Shown here in pieces: positions 7,989 to 18,408 of a DNA stretch of 64,000 nucleotides. Origin of the DNA: Rhizobium sp. L43 (GTDB lineage: Bacteria > Pseudomonadota > Alphaproteobacteria > Rhizobiales > Rhizobiaceae); NCBI RefSeq assembly GCF_002531725.1, contig NZ_NWSQ01000029.1, positions 1 to 64,000 on the forward strand, given 5' to 3'. A program made the position numbers and the translations under genes. Each line of letters starts with the position of its first letter. Positions within the stretch are counted from its first letter, which is position 1. The notes beneath the pieces are model-generated. The model was not told the DNA's origin. It saw only the letters and a list, made by a program, of their open reading frames with translations, and searched no databases.

Positions 7989-9638
7989 TTATCTGTCGCT
8001 GACCGCCCAGCGCGGATTGATCCAGGGTTCCTGGTTCGAGCGCGCCAGCGGCTGTTTGCCGAGGATATGGTCGGCGGCCTTCTCGCCGGTCATGATCGAT
8101 GGCCCGTTCAGGTTGCCGTAGGTGACATGCGGGAAGATCGAGCTGTCGGCGACGCGCAAAGCCTCGACGCCGATCACCCGCGTTTGCGGATCGACCACCG
8201 CCAGCGGATCGTCCTTGGCGCCCATCTTGCAGGTGCCGCAGGGGTGATAGGCGCTTTCCAGATGTTCGCGCAGGAAGGCGTCGATCTGCTCGTCGCTCTG
8301 GACGCCTTCGCCCGGCTGGATCTCCGGCCCGCGATAGTCGTTGAAGGCGCTCTGGCCGAAGATCTCGCGGGTGAGGCGCACGCAGTGGCGGAATTTCTCC
8401 CAGTCCTCGGCATGGCTCATATAGTTGAAGCGCAGCACCGGATCGGCCTTGGGATCGGCGGAGCGTAGGCTGACGCTGCCGCGCGATTTCGACAGGTTGT
8501 AGCCGACATGCACCTGGAAGCCGTGGCTTTTGGCCGCCGCTTTGCCGTCATAGCTGATCGCCACCGGCAGGAAGTGATACTGGATGTCGGGCTGCTTCAG
8601 CCCCGGTGCCGAGCGCAGGAAGGCGCAGGCCTCGAATTGGTTGGAGGCGCCGAGCCCGCCGCGCGAAAGCAGCCATTGGGCGCCGGCCACGCCCTGCCAG
8701 AACCATGGCAGCCAGGAATAGAGCGAGACAGGCTTGGTGCTGACCTGCTGGAAGTAGAATTCCATGTGGTCCTGCAGATTGGCGCCGACACCCGGCCGGT
8801 CGGCCTTCACCGCAATGCCCATATCCTGCAGATGCTGGCCGGGGCCGATGCCCGATAGCATCAGCAGCTTCGGCGAATTGAAGGAGGAGGCCGATACGAT
8901 CACCTCGCGGTTGGCCTTCACCACCTCGACCCTGCCGCCGCGTTCGATCTCGACGCCGGTGGCCCGCCCGTCCTCGATCACGATCTTGCGCGCCAGGCCA
9001 TAGACGATCCCGACATTGTCCCGCTTCAGCGCCGGTTTCAGATAGGCATTGGCGGCAGACCAGCGGCGGCCGGAGAAGATGGTCTGCTCCATCAGACCGA
9101 AGCCTTCCTGCTTGCTGCCGTTATAATCTTCCGTCGTCTCGAAGCCGGCCTGTTTGCCTGCCTCGACGAAGGCTTGGAAGAGCGGATTGGTGAAACCGCC
9201 GCGCTGCACATGCAGCGGTCCGTCCGTGCCGCGCCAGCCCTCTTCGCCGCCATGCGAATGTTCCATCCGCTTGAAATAGGGAAGCACGTCGGCATAGGCC
9301 CAGCCGCTGGCGCCGAGCTCTTCCCAGCGGTTGAAGTCCTCGGCATGGCCGCGCACATAGACCATGCCGTTGATCGAGGAGGAGCCGCCGATTACCTTGC
9401 CGCGCGGCGCGGTGATGCGCCGGTTGTTGAGGTTTGCCTCCGGCTCGGAAAGATAACCCCAGTTATACCTCTTCATGCTCATCGGCCAGGCAAGCGCTGC
9501 CGGCATCTGGATGAACGGCCCGAAATCGCTGCCGCCGGCCTCGATGACGAGGACGCTGTTTTTGCCGTCCTCCGACAGGCGATAGGCGAGGGCGGAACCG
9601 GCCGAGCCCGAGCCGATGATGACGAAATCTGCTTGCAT
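7989..9638 (-). CDS. betA: Choline dehydrogenase
   Basis: A 549-aa FAD-dependent GMC oxidoreductase, membrane-associated, oxidising choline to betaine aldehyde. The dinucleotide fold FVIIGSGSAGSALAYRLSE is at the N-terminus, followed by the GMC signatures PRGKVIGGSSSINGMVYVRG and SGIGPGQHL and the C-terminal catalytic region ESAYHPCGTCKMG with HVTYGNLNGPS. The length matches the family. It is the last gene of the bet cluster, separated from betB by a 250-nt gap mostly filled by a repeat element, so its expression relative to betB may be modulated there. Confidence 0.95.
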   Translation of the reverse strand: MQADFVIIGSGSAGSALAYRLSEDGKNSVLVIEAGGSDFGPFIQMPAALAWPMSMKRYNWGYLSEPEANLNNRRITAPRGKVIGGSSSINGMVYVRGHAEDFNRWEELGASGWAYADVLPYFKRMEHSHGGEEGWRGTDGPLHVQRGGFTNPLFQAFVEAGKQAGFETTEDYNGSKQEGFGLMEQTIFSGRRWSAANAYLKPALKRDNVGIVYGLARKIVIEDGRATGVEIERGGRVEVVKANREVIVSASSFNSPKLLMLSGIGPGQHLQDMGIAVKADRPGVGANLQDHMEFYFQQVSTKPVSLYSWLPWFWQGVAGAQWLLSRGGLGASNQFEACAFLRSAPGLKQPDIQYHFLPVAISYDGKAAAKSHGFQVHVGYNLSKSRGSVSLRSADPKADPVLRFNYMSHAEDWEKFRHCVRLTREIFGQSAFNDYRGPEIQPGEGVQSDEQIDAFLREHLESAYHPCGTCKMGAKDDPLAVVDPQTRVIGVEALRVADSSIFPHVTYGNLNGPSIMTGEKAADHILGKQPLARSNQEPWINPRWAVSDR

Positions 9639-9696
9639 CTACTTGTTCCCTCGAGCCGCCATCATTCGGCTGCTTCTTGTTTTTCCCGGAGCCCTG

Positions 9697-9862
9697 CCCC
9701 TCATCCGCCTGCCGGCACCTTCTCCCCGTGAACGGGGCGAAGGGACATGCCGCACCGGCTTCCCCAACCTCGACGCTGCGTTTGGCACGTCCCCTCTCCC
9801 CGCGAGCGGGGGTCCGGAGGACGGGTCGAGACGAGTGGCTCGACCCCGTTAGGGTGAGGGGC
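9697..9862. repeat. Dispersed repeat A, copy 1 (between betB and betA)
   Basis: An element of about 165 nt bounded by imperfect inverted ends (GCCCCTCATCC and GGGTGAGGGGC), with internal CCTTCTCCCCG and GCGAGCGGGG stretches. The same unit occurs at 22889, 52299, 56267 and, truncated, at 62474. It lies within the bet operon and could form a long RNA hairpin. It resembles the class of rhizobial intergenic mosaic elements (RIME-like); the exact family name was not verified. Confidence 0.8.
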
Positions 9863-9888
9863 AAAGGGCAGGGCAGATGTGTTTCAAT

Positions 9889-11352
<1,464 letters not shown>

Positions 11353-11353
11353 G

Positions 11354-11965
11354 TCATTTGTCCTTGGGGGAGGTGGTGGAAAGAAGTGCGTTCAGATAAT
11401 CTTCCGTCAGCGCGATCGAGGCTTCGATGCCGATCGGCGCGGATTTCAGACTTTGCCTGATATAGAGCCCGTCGATCATCGCCGCTGCGCCCTCGGCGAT
11501 GCGTTCTGCGGCGTCAGCGGGCAGCAATGCCTTGAGATTGGCCAGCAGATTGGAGCGCAGCCGCCGGGCATAGATCACCAGGAAACGCCGCGTCTCCTCC
11601 GAGCGCTGCGCTTCGGCGTAGAAGGCGAGCCAGGCGGCGATCGTCTCCGGCGCGAACTGGTCGGCGTGGAAGCTGACGCGGATGACGGCCGAAAGTCGCG
11701 CCCGCGGCGTCCTGGCGGCCTTAAGGGCTGCCACGGTATCGCTGCGCAGCTGCCGCAGAAGCGAGCGGATCGTCTCGATCAGCAATTGCTCCTTGCTGCC
11801 GAAATAATGATGCGCAAGGGCTGGCGACACGCCGGCCTGGCGGGCGATGTCGGACATGGTGACGGCAAGCGAGCCGTGATCACCGATCACCCGCAGCGCC
11901 GCATCGACAAGCGCCTTGCGGCGCACTGGCTCCATTCCGACCTTCGGCAAACCGCCAACTCCCAT
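11354..11965 (-). CDS. betI: Choline-responsive TetR-type repressor BetI
   Basis: A 203-aa TetR-family repressor with the near-universal BetI N-terminus PKVGMEPVRRKALVDAAL and recognition helix region SDIARQAGVSPALAHHYFGSK (about residues 38-58). It represses the bet genes in the absence of choline. A perfect 8-4-8 palindrome lies 21 nt upstream of the start and is the obvious operator. First gene of betI-betB-betA. Confidence 0.95.
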   Translation of the reverse strand: MGVGGLPKVGMEPVRRKALVDAALRVIGDHGSLAVTMSDIARQAGVSPALAHHYFGSKEQLLIETIRSLLRQLRSDTVAALKAARTPRARLSAVIRVSFHADQFAPETIAAWLAFYAEAQRSEETRRFLVIYARRLRSNLLANLKALLPADAAERIAEGAAAMIDGLYIRQSLKSAPIGIEASIALTEDYLNALLSTTSPKDK

Positions 11966-11986
11966 GAAATCTGCAGCAGGTTATTT

Positions 11987-12006
11987 TTGATTGACTAATC
12001 AATCAA
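11987..12006. promoter_or_regulatory. BetI operator
   Basis: TTGATTGACTAATCAATCAA, a perfect inverted repeat with 8-bp arms and a 4-nt spacer, between betI and the divergent HdeD-like gene. It agrees with published BetI sites of the TTnATTGA-N4-TCAATnAA kind. It could also influence the divergent gene. Confidence 0.85.
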
Positions 12007-12089
12007 CAAAAATCTTTCTCGATTTGGCCTGTTGCGGCTCTTTCCCTGAAAAATTGCTGCAACATATTCCGAATCTGAGGAGGTGCATC

Positions 12090-12686
12090 ATGGCCGATGT
12101 CTTCAACGAAACGACGACATCCCAGCTACGGTCGAAATGGAGCTGGTTCGTCGGCCTCGGTGTGTTGCTGCTGGTCTGCGGTCTGATCGCGCTCGGCAAT
12201 CTGATGCTCGCCACCGTCGTCTCGGTCTATTATGTCGGCATGCTGATGCTGCTCGGCGGCGTGACCTATCTCGTCCATGCCTTCCAGGTGCGCGGCTGGG
12301 ATCACGTGCTGTTCTGGGTGCTGAGCTGCCTGCTCTACCTGCTCGCCGGCATCTGCGCCTTCATCAATCCGATCCTCACCTCGGTGGCGTTGACGCTGTT
12401 TCTCTCGCTCGCCCTTGTCATCGCCGGCGTCTTCCGCACCTGGGTCGGCAGGCGCATGAAGCCCGCAAAGGGCTGGCGCTGGATCGTCGCAAGCGGCGTC
12501 ATCACCGCGCTTGCCGGTTTCGTCATTGCCCTCGGCTGGCCGGTCAACAGCTTGTGGATCCTCGGCCTGTTCCTGGCCGCCGATCTCATCATCCAGGGCT
12601 CGACGATGATCGCCTTCGGCCTCGGTATCCGCAGTGGGCCTGTGGAAAGCGGTGCCTCAGCACCGCTGTCCGATCGTTCTTTTTGA
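12090..12686 (+). CDS. HdeD/DUF308-family membrane protein
   Basis: A 198-aa protein with about six membrane helices (starting near residues 20, 45, 75, 98, 130 and 155), the layout of HdeD/DUF308 proteins. The E. coli relative HdeD aids acid resistance at high cell density; the rhizobial role is unproven. The ATG at 12090 follows GAGGAGG with ideal spacing. It is divergent from betI across the BetI operator. The C-terminal tail is short and Ser-rich. Confidence 0.75.
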   Translation: MADVFNETTTSQLRSKWSWFVGLGVLLLVCGLIALGNLMLATVVSVYYVGMLMLLGGVTYLVHAFQVRGWDHVLFWVLSCLLYLLAGICAFINPILTSVALTLFLSLALVIAGVFRTWVGRRMKPAKGWRWIVASGVITALAGFVIALGWPVNSLWILGLFLAADLIIQGSTMIAFGLGIRSGPVESGASAPLSDRSF

Positions 12687-12793
12687 CAAGGGGGTGAGAG
12701 GGGATTAGACTTTAGGGGTATGTGCGATCGCCGCAAATGGTCATGCGTCCCCCAAAGGCAGGGTTCTGCCTGAATAAAAAAGGGAGGAAGTTC

Positions 12794-13036
12794 ATGCCGA
12801 TGGTCACCGTTTCCATCTCTCCGCAACAGGCAGCGGGCATCCGCGCCGCCGTCGACAATGGCGGTTATGCCTCGAGCAGCGAGGTCGTCCGCGAGGCGCT
12901 GCGCCTCTGGGACACCGCGCGCAAGCTCAACGAATTCAAGGCCGATGTCCTCGACGACGAGATCTCTCCGTCCGGTGGCAGATGCGTCGGCGACATGTTC
13001 GCCGATCACGAGGCGGAGCGCCGTCGCACCGCCTGA
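12794..13036 (+). CDS. ParD-family antitoxin, no toxin alongside
   Basis: An 80-aa ribbon-helix-helix protein: MVTVSISPQQAAGIRAAVDNG forms the strand and first helix, and YASSSEVVREALRLWD the conserved second helix of ParD/CopG antitoxins. Its start has a GGGAGGAAG ribosome-binding site. The usual parE gene is missing: 13037-13211 has no open frame of suitable length. It may be an orphan antitoxin or a stand-alone regulator. Confidence 0.75.
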   Translation: MPMVTVSISPQQAAGIRAAVDNGGYASSSEVVREALRLWDTARKLNEFKADVLDDEISPSGGRCVGDMFADHEAERRRTA

Positions 13037-13211
13037 ACGAGCAAGCTGACCAAGCAAGCGCCTGATTGCATTGGAGGATTTAAATAAACGCGGAACGCGT
13101 GGCGATCCCTTGCGTGTTTCACAAAACTTTCACATTGGCGAAAGGGTTCATTGATCCTTCTGCGGCAAGTTCCGGACGAAAAAGAACAAGTCACAGTGGA
13201 GATCGGCCCAC

Positions 13212-15074
13212 ATGAAGACTGGAACGTCTGCGGCTGCCGCCGTCGAGCCCGGCGTCCTGCGCCGCTACGCCAGCGATCAGATCGTCACGCTGGCCAAGCT
13301 CGTAGTCGAGAACGCCTTCCAGCCGATCGTCGAGGCCGGCACCGGCACGGTTTTCGGTTACGAAGCGCTGATGCGCGGCCAGGAACGCATCGGCTACGAC
13401 ACGCCCCTCGAAATCCTCGACGAGGCCCATCAGGCCGGCCAGCTGCTGCAGCTCGAACAGATGCTGGCGGGCCGGGCGCTCGCCAAATTCGCCACGCTGT
13501 CGAATTTCTCCACCGCGACCTTGTTCCTCAATCTCGATGTCCGGATGATCCCGCATGGCGAACGCCTGGTCGAGAACCTGCTGCAGCATCTGCGCAAGGC
13601 CGATATTCCGCCATCCTCCGTCTGTTTCGAATTCTCCGAGCGGTTCGACAACACCAGCGTGCCGGAATTTGCCGGCCTGGTTTCGAAGCTGCGCAAGGCC
13701 GGCTTCAAGCTGGCGATCGACGATTTCGGCGTCGGCCATGGCGAGATGAAGCTGCTTTGCGATTATGCCGTCGATTACCTCAAGATCGACCGGCATTTCG
13801 TCGCCGAGATCGACCGCAGCCCGCGCAAGCGCCATCTGTTGAAGAGCATCGTCAACATCGCCCATGTGCTCGGCACCCGCGTCATCGCCGAAGGCATCGA
13901 GACCGAGGCCGAATTCATCGCCTGCCGCGAATATGGCGTCGACCTCGTCCAGGGCTGGTTCGTCTCCCGCCCGACGACTGATATATCCGAGCTGGCGCCG
14001 TCCTTCCCGCATCTGCAGGAGCTCGGCAAAGGCAAGCGGGGCAGCCAGTCGCTCGACGAAATCCTCATCCGCAAACAGATCGAACTGCTGCCGACGGTTT
14101 ACGAGAACGACAGCATCGACAGCGTTTTCGAACTCTTCCGCCGCAACCCGCGCCAGGCTTTCTTTCCCGTCCTCAACGCCAATGACGAGCCGCGCGGCAT
14201 CATCCACGAGCATCATCTCAAAGAATATATCTACCAGCCCTTCGGCCGCGATCTCTTAAAGAACAAGATGTATGAGCGCTCCATCTCGCATTTCGTCGAG
14301 ATGGCGCCGATCGTCGGCCTCGACAGCGATGCCGAGCAGCTGATGGCGATCTTTGCCAATATGGAAGGCAGCAACTGCCTGATCCTGACCGACAATATGC
14401 GTTATGCCGGCGTCGTCTCCGCCGCCTCGCTGATCAAGGTCATCAACGAGAAGCAGCTGAAGACCGCCCAGGACCAGAACCCGCTGACCGGCCTGCCGGG
14501 CAATCGCGCCATCCGCGATTTCATGCGCCTGTCCGGCCGCGACGGCGATGAGGTCCGCCATTTCTGCTATTGCGATTTCGACAATTTCAAGCCGTTCAAC
14601 GATGCCTACGGCTTCCATCTCGGCGACCACGCAATCTCGCTGTTTGCCGCGCTGATGCGCCGTTATTTCTTCGCCGAGCGCCATTTCCTCGGCCATGTCG
14701 GCGGCGACGATTTCTTCATCGGCGTCGTCGGCTGGACCAAGGAAGAGCTGACGGAAATTCTCGACCGGCTGATCGGCGATTTCCATGACGACGTGCTCGA
14801 TCTCTATTCCGACGAGCACCGCGCCGCCGGCCGCATCCTCGGCCACGACCGCGCCGGCGCCGAAGCCCTGTTCCCGCTGATGCGCTGCTCGATCGGCGTC
14901 ATCGAACTGCCGGAAGGCCTTGTCATCGACGATATCAGCCGCGTCAGCGCCGAGATCGCCGTCATCAAGTCGGCCGCCAAGGAGAGCGACGAAGGCCTGG
15001 TCTTTCATCTGCTGCAGCCCAGCGCGTCTTTCCAGAGCGGTTCTGCACTTCCATCAAAAGCTGAACCGCTCTAG
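13212..15074 (+). CDS. EAL-CBS-GGDEF c-di-GMP protein (degenerate GGDDF)
   Basis: 620 aa. The N-terminal EAL phosphodiesterase domain (about 35-265) has its catalytic set intact: GYEALMRG, FLNLD, FEFSE, IDDFGVGHG, YLKIDR, EGIETE and QG. A CBS-pair-like region follows (about 280-420; FFPVLNANDEPRGIIHEHHL, SNCLILTDNMRYAGVVSAASL). The C-terminal GGDEF domain (about 430-595) has GGDDF in place of GGDEF and no RxxD inhibitory site, so it is probably not a cyclase and may instead bind GTP to control the EAL domain. No membrane segment or signal peptide. Its last ~17 residues come from a palindromic repeat (15022-15080). Confidence 0.85.
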   Translation: MKTGTSAAAAVEPGVLRRYASDQIVTLAKLVVENAFQPIVEAGTGTVFGYEALMRGQERIGYDTPLEILDEAHQAGQLLQLEQMLAGRALAKFATLSNFSTATLFLNLDVRMIPHGERLVENLLQHLRKADIPPSSVCFEFSERFDNTSVPEFAGLVSKLRKAGFKLAIDDFGVGHGEMKLLCDYAVDYLKIDRHFVAEIDRSPRKRHLLKSIVNIAHVLGTRVIAEGIETEAEFIACREYGVDLVQGWFVSRPTTDISELAPSFPHLQELGKGKRGSQSLDEILIRKQIELLPTVYENDSIDSVFELFRRNPRQAFFPVLNANDEPRGIIHEHHLKEYIYQPFGRDLLKNKMYERSISHFVEMAPIVGLDSDAEQLMAIFANMEGSNCLILTDNMRYAGVVSAASLIKVINEKQLKTAQDQNPLTGLPGNRAIRDFMRLSGRDGDEVRHFCYCDFDNFKPFNDAYGFHLGDHAISLFAALMRRYFFAERHFLGHVGGDDFFIGVVGWTKEELTEILDRLIGDFHDDVLDLYSDEHRAAGRILGHDRAGAEALFPLMRCSIGVIELPEGLVIDDISRVSAEIAVIKSAAKESDEGLVFHLLQPSASFQSGSALPSKAEPL

Positions 15075-15080
15075 ACGCGC
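15022..15080. repeat. Palindromic repeat overlapping the end of the EAL-GGDEF gene
   Basis: Outer arms GCGCGTCT (15022-15029) and AGACGCGC (15073-15080), inner arms AGAGCGGTTC (15034-15043) and GAACCGCTCT (15063-15072), loop of 19 nt. It spans the stop codon, so the protein's C-terminal residues are encoded by the hairpin. It may also act as the transcript's 3' structure. Confidence 0.75.
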
Positions 15081-15200
15081 AAAGGAGGCAGTCGCACTGA
15101 TGCCGTGGGCGAGGCGAATTGACGCCCTTGCCACATCAAGCCTTCCCAAGCCTCCGGGGCTGATTTATTCCGGTTGCTTCGGATCAGGGAGGGTCGGGCC

Positions 15201-16199
15201 ATGTCACTGCCTCAGCAAATGCGTTTCGTCGATCTGCCGTCCTTCGGCGGACCGGAGGTGATGGTGATCGGCAAGCGGCCGCTGCCCGTGCCCGGTCACG
15301 GCGAGGTTTTGGTGCGTGCCGAAGCGGTCGGCATCAACCGCCCCGATGTCGCCCAGCGCCAGGGCAGCTATCCCGCGCCCAGGGATGCGAGCCCGATCCT
15401 CGGCCTGGAACTTGCAGGCGAAATCGTCGCGCTCGGGCCCGGCGTCAGCGGCTATCGCATCGGCGACAAGGTCTGCGGCCTCGCCAATGGCGGCGCTTAT
15501 GCCGAATATTGCCTGCTGCCGGCAGGCCAGATCCTGCCCTTTCCCAAGGGTTATGACGCGGTCAAGGCTGCCGCTCTCCCGGAGACCTTCTTCACCGTCT
15601 GGGCCAATCTCTTCCAGATGGCCGGGCTGACGGAAGGCGAGACGGTGCTGATCCATGGCGGCTCCAGCGGCATTGGCACCACGGCGATCCAGCTCGCCCG
15701 CGCTTTCGGCGCCGAGGTCTATGTGACGGCCGGCTCACGCGAGAAATGCGAGGCCTGCGAGGCGCTCGGCGCCATGCGCGCGATCAACTATCGGACCGAG
15801 GATTTCGCCGAGGTGATCAAGGCCGAGACCGGCGGCGGCGTCGATATCATCCTCGATATGATCGGCGCCTCCTATTTCGAGCGCAACCTCGCTTCGCTGG
15901 CGAAAGATGGTTGCCTGTCGATCATCGCCTTTCTCGGCGGCGCGCTCGCCGAAAAGGTCAATCTGTCGCCGATCATGGTCAAGCGCCTGACGGTGACCGG
16001 CTCCACCATGCGCCCGCGCACGCCGGAGGAAAAACGCGCCATCCGCGACGATCTTCTGTCGCAGGTCTGGCCGCTCCTGGAGTCCGGCTCCGTTGCCCCT
16101 GTCATCCACAAGGTCTTCGCCTTCGAAGAGGTCATCGAGGCCCACCGGCTGATGGAAGACGGCAGCCACGTCGGCAAGATTATGCTGCGTTTGGGCTAG
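15201..16199 (+). CDS. NAD(P)H:quinone oxidoreductase, zinc-independent MDR family (PIG3-like)
   Basis: A 332-aa medium-chain dehydrogenase/reductase. The N-terminal GroES-like domain carries VRAEAVGINRPDVAQRQGSYP, and the NADPH-binding fold shows ETVLIHGGSSGIGTTAIQLARAFG near residues 141-164. Zinc-ligating cysteines are absent, as in quinone oxidoreductases. It most resembles TP53I3/PIG3-type enzymes reducing quinones or enones. The start has AGGGAGGG upstream. Single gene; its end is 14 nt from the convergent MFS gene. Confidence 0.85.
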   Translation: MSLPQQMRFVDLPSFGGPEVMVIGKRPLPVPGHGEVLVRAEAVGINRPDVAQRQGSYPAPRDASPILGLELAGEIVALGPGVSGYRIGDKVCGLANGGAYAEYCLLPAGQILPFPKGYDAVKAAALPETFFTVWANLFQMAGLTEGETVLIHGGSSGIGTTAIQLARAFGAEVYVTAGSREKCEACEALGAMRAINYRTEDFAEVIKAETGGGVDIILDMIGASYFERNLASLAKDGCLSIIAFLGGALAEKVNLSPIMVKRLTVTGSTMRPRTPEEKRAIRDDLLSQVWPLLESGSVAPVIHKVFAFEEVIEAHRLMEDGSHVGKIMLRLG

Positions 16200-16213
16200 C
16201 GCAAATTCAGCTC

Positions 16214-17653
16214 TTAGCGCGTCCTGTTGGAGGTGCTGCGCCCGAGCGTCAGGGATATGCCGACGGCGAGAACCCCCGGCAGCGCCATCAGCAGATAAAG
16301 CCAGTGCGCCGCCGAAAGCGCGCCCGCTATGCCGCCGGGATCGACGAGGCCGGCGCCATTGGCGATGACGCCTGAGAAGGCGGCCCCGAAGGCGCCGCCG
16401 AGCGAACTCATCGTCGGGATCGCCGAGGAAGCCTTGTCCTGTTCGCTGTCGGCAACGAGCGTCAGCACCATGGCGACGAGATGCCCCCAGCCGAGACCGA
16501 TGCCGAAACCCATCATGAACATGCCGATCGCCGCCGGCGCGATGACGAGCATATGCGCCGAAGGATTGTCGCTGGCGAGGAAGACAGCCAGCGATGCGGT
16601 CGCTGCCGCCTCGATCAGCGCGCCGATGACGATTGCCGCATGCGCCTTGCTGCCGGTCAACGAGCCGCCGAGGAAGGCCGCAAACGTCCAGCCGAGCGCG
16701 ACGAGGGCCACGAGGTAGCCGGAGATGATCGGCGTCACCCCGTGCAGGACCTGCAGGAAATAAGGAATGAAGACGTCGCTGACGAGCACGACGGTGACGG
16801 CGAACATCGTCAGGTAAACCCGTGAAATCGGCCTGGAGAGGCTGACGGCGCCGGACGGCAGCAGGCGGTTGCGGCTTCGCCGCTCGACGGCAAGCATGGC
16901 GGATACCGCGGCGACCGAGGCGGCGATGAGCATGATTTTTGCGCTCGTCATTTCGATCGTGCCGGCCGCACCGACCATCAGCACGGCCGCAAGCAGCAGC
17001 CCGATCTGCACGACCGGCGTCTTGACCTGTTCGCGGTCGTCCTCGACCTCAGGCAGCAGCCGCGGCGCCAGTGCCGCCATCACAAGGCCGAGCGGCACGA
17101 GCACGATGAAGGCGTAGCGCCAGCTGCCGCCTGAGGAAAAGAAGCCGCCGAGCGTCGGCCCGATGACGGTCGCCACGCCCCAGATCGCCGCATAGAGTGT
17201 CGAGGCCTTCGGCCACAGCGGCTCGGGATAGACGAAGCGGATGAAGGCATAGCCGAGTGCTGCCAGCGCCCCTGTTGAAAGACCCTGGATGGCACGGCCG
17301 ATCAGCACCACCGGCATCGACGGGGCGGCTGCGGCAATCAGGCTGCCGACGCCGAAAACCAGCGCGGCGATCACATAGACGGCGCGAAGCGTGATCCCGC
17401 GCGGCCGCATGGCGACGAAGATCGAGCCGAGCACGGCAGCGGCGACGAACAGGCTGGTGACCCAGGAAAACAGCGCCAGCCCGCCGATATCGCGCACGAT
17501 CGAGGGAGCGATCGTTGCGGTGATATAACTCTCGACCGCATAAAGCGCGACGCCGCCGGCAAGCATCAGCGTTGCCGGCAGATGCCGGGGCAGGAAAAGC
17601 GCCAGAACGGAGCTGGACTCCGGAATGGCGGCGGTCTGATCGATACTCGACAT
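16214..17653 (-). CDS. MFS efflux-type transporter
   Basis: A 479-aa major-facilitator protein with about 14 hydrophobic segments. The first cytoplasmic loop has a weak motif A (MRPRGITLRAVYVIAAL), and motif C-like GPTLGGFFSSGGSWRYAFIVLVPLG is characteristic of drug/proton antiporters of the DHA2 type. Placement divergent from a Cys-rich repressor, with an operator between, suggests export of a toxic or redox-active compound. The start at 17653 was chosen over a much longer frame running into the regulator because MSSIDQTA begins just before the first helix. Confidence 0.8.
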   Translation of the reverse strand: MSSIDQTAAIPESSSVLALFLPRHLPATLMLAGGVALYAVESYITATIAPSIVRDIGGLALFSWVTSLFVAAAVLGSIFVAMRPRGITLRAVYVIAALVFGVGSLIAAAAPSMPVVLIGRAIQGLSTGALAALGYAFIRFVYPEPLWPKASTLYAAIWGVATVIGPTLGGFFSSGGSWRYAFIVLVPLGLVMAALAPRLLPEVEDDREQVKTPVVQIGLLLAAVLMVGAAGTIEMTSAKIMLIAASVAAVSAMLAVERRSRNRLLPSGAVSLSRPISRVYLTMFAVTVVLVSDVFIPYFLQVLHGVTPIISGYLVALVALGWTFAAFLGGSLTGSKAHAAIVIGALIEAAATASLAVFLASDNPSAHMLVIAPAAIGMFMMGFGIGLGWGHLVAMVLTLVADSEQDKASSAIPTMSSLGGAFGAAFSGVIANGAGLVDPGGIAGALSAAHWLYLLMALPGVLAVGISLTLGRSTSNRTR

Positions 17654-17689
17654 GGGATGATTCCCCGAGGTTTTTGCTGGCGAAGAATT

Positions 17690-17715
17690 ATTTTCCAAGT
17701 TATAAATTGGAAAAT
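17690..17715. promoter_or_regulatory. Operator between the MFS gene and the Cys-rich regulator
   Basis: ATTTTCCAA and TTGGAAAAT, a perfect 9-bp inverted repeat with an 8-nt spacer. A third identical half-site TTGGAAAAT lies at 17748-17756, immediately before the regulator's ATG. Three copies of one half-site in a 67-nt divergent promoter strongly suggest autoregulation and control of the transporter. Confidence 0.75.
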
Positions 17716-17756
17716 TACATGCCGCCTCCATTAAAACAAGACTTGACTTGGAAAAT

Positions 17757-18380
17757 ATGCGCCAATCCCCCGCCAACCGGATTCTGATCCTGATAAAGAC
17801 CGACGGCCCCCAGCTTGCCGCCGCCATCGGCGATGCGCTCGGCATTTCGGGCGAGGCTGCCCGCCAGCAGCTCGCCAGGATGGCGGAGGAGGGGCTGGTG
17901 GAACCGGTGACCGTTGCCGCTGCCGGCAGGGGACGGCCGCGCCAGCTCTGGCATCTCACCGCCGCCGGCAACCGCCGCTTTCCCGATGGCCATGCCGAAC
18001 TGACGGCAAATCTGCTCGGCACGCTGGTCGAACAACTCGGCCCGGCAGCGCTCGACGCCGTCATCTCAGCCCGTGAGGCCGAGACGCTGCAGCGCTACCG
18101 GCAGGAACTGGAGAGTGCGGGCGACCTCGCCTCGCGTGTCGAGGGCCTCGCCGCCATCCGCACCCGCGAAGGGTATATGGCCGACAGCTGGCGGCAGGCG
18201 GACGGGTCGTTCATGCTGGTCGAAAACCACTGCCCCATCTGCGCGGCCGCCGCCGCCTGCGCTGGCTTCTGCCGCTCCGAACTCGAAACCTTCCGCGCCG
18301 TCCTCGGCGCCGACGTCGAGCGCAGCGAACATATTCTCGCCGGCGCCCGCCGCTGCGCCTACTGCGTCACGCCGCATTGA
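17757..18380 (+). CDS. Cys-rich DeoR/ArsR-type (COG2345, SufR-like) regulator
   Basis: 207 aa. The N-terminal winged helix (ILILIKTDGPQLAAAIGDALGISGEAARQQLARMAEEGLVE) precedes a GRGRPRQLWHLT wing, as in SufR-like proteins. The C-terminus has HCPIC-x5-C-x3-C followed by RRCAYC, well suited to binding an Fe-S cluster or metal. The ATG at 17757 is preferred to a TTG at 17748, which lies inside an operator half-site. Divergent from the MFS gene at 17653. Inference: a redox- or metal-responsive repressor of itself and the exporter. Confidence 0.8.
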   Translation: MRQSPANRILILIKTDGPQLAAAIGDALGISGEAARQQLARMAEEGLVEPVTVAAAGRGRPRQLWHLTAAGNRRFPDGHAELTANLLGTLVEQLGPAALDAVISAREAETLQRYRQELESAGDLASRVEGLAAIRTREGYMADSWRQADGSFMLVENHCPICAAAAACAGFCRSELETFRAVLGADVERSEHILAGARRCAYCVTPH

Positions 18381-18408
18381 GGCGCAGCGATCAGAAGCCC
18401 GACGCGTT

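Noticed and set aside
13191..14216. 341-aa frame antisense to the EAL-GGDEF gene
   Set aside because: Shadow frame; the + strand contains all EAL motifs.
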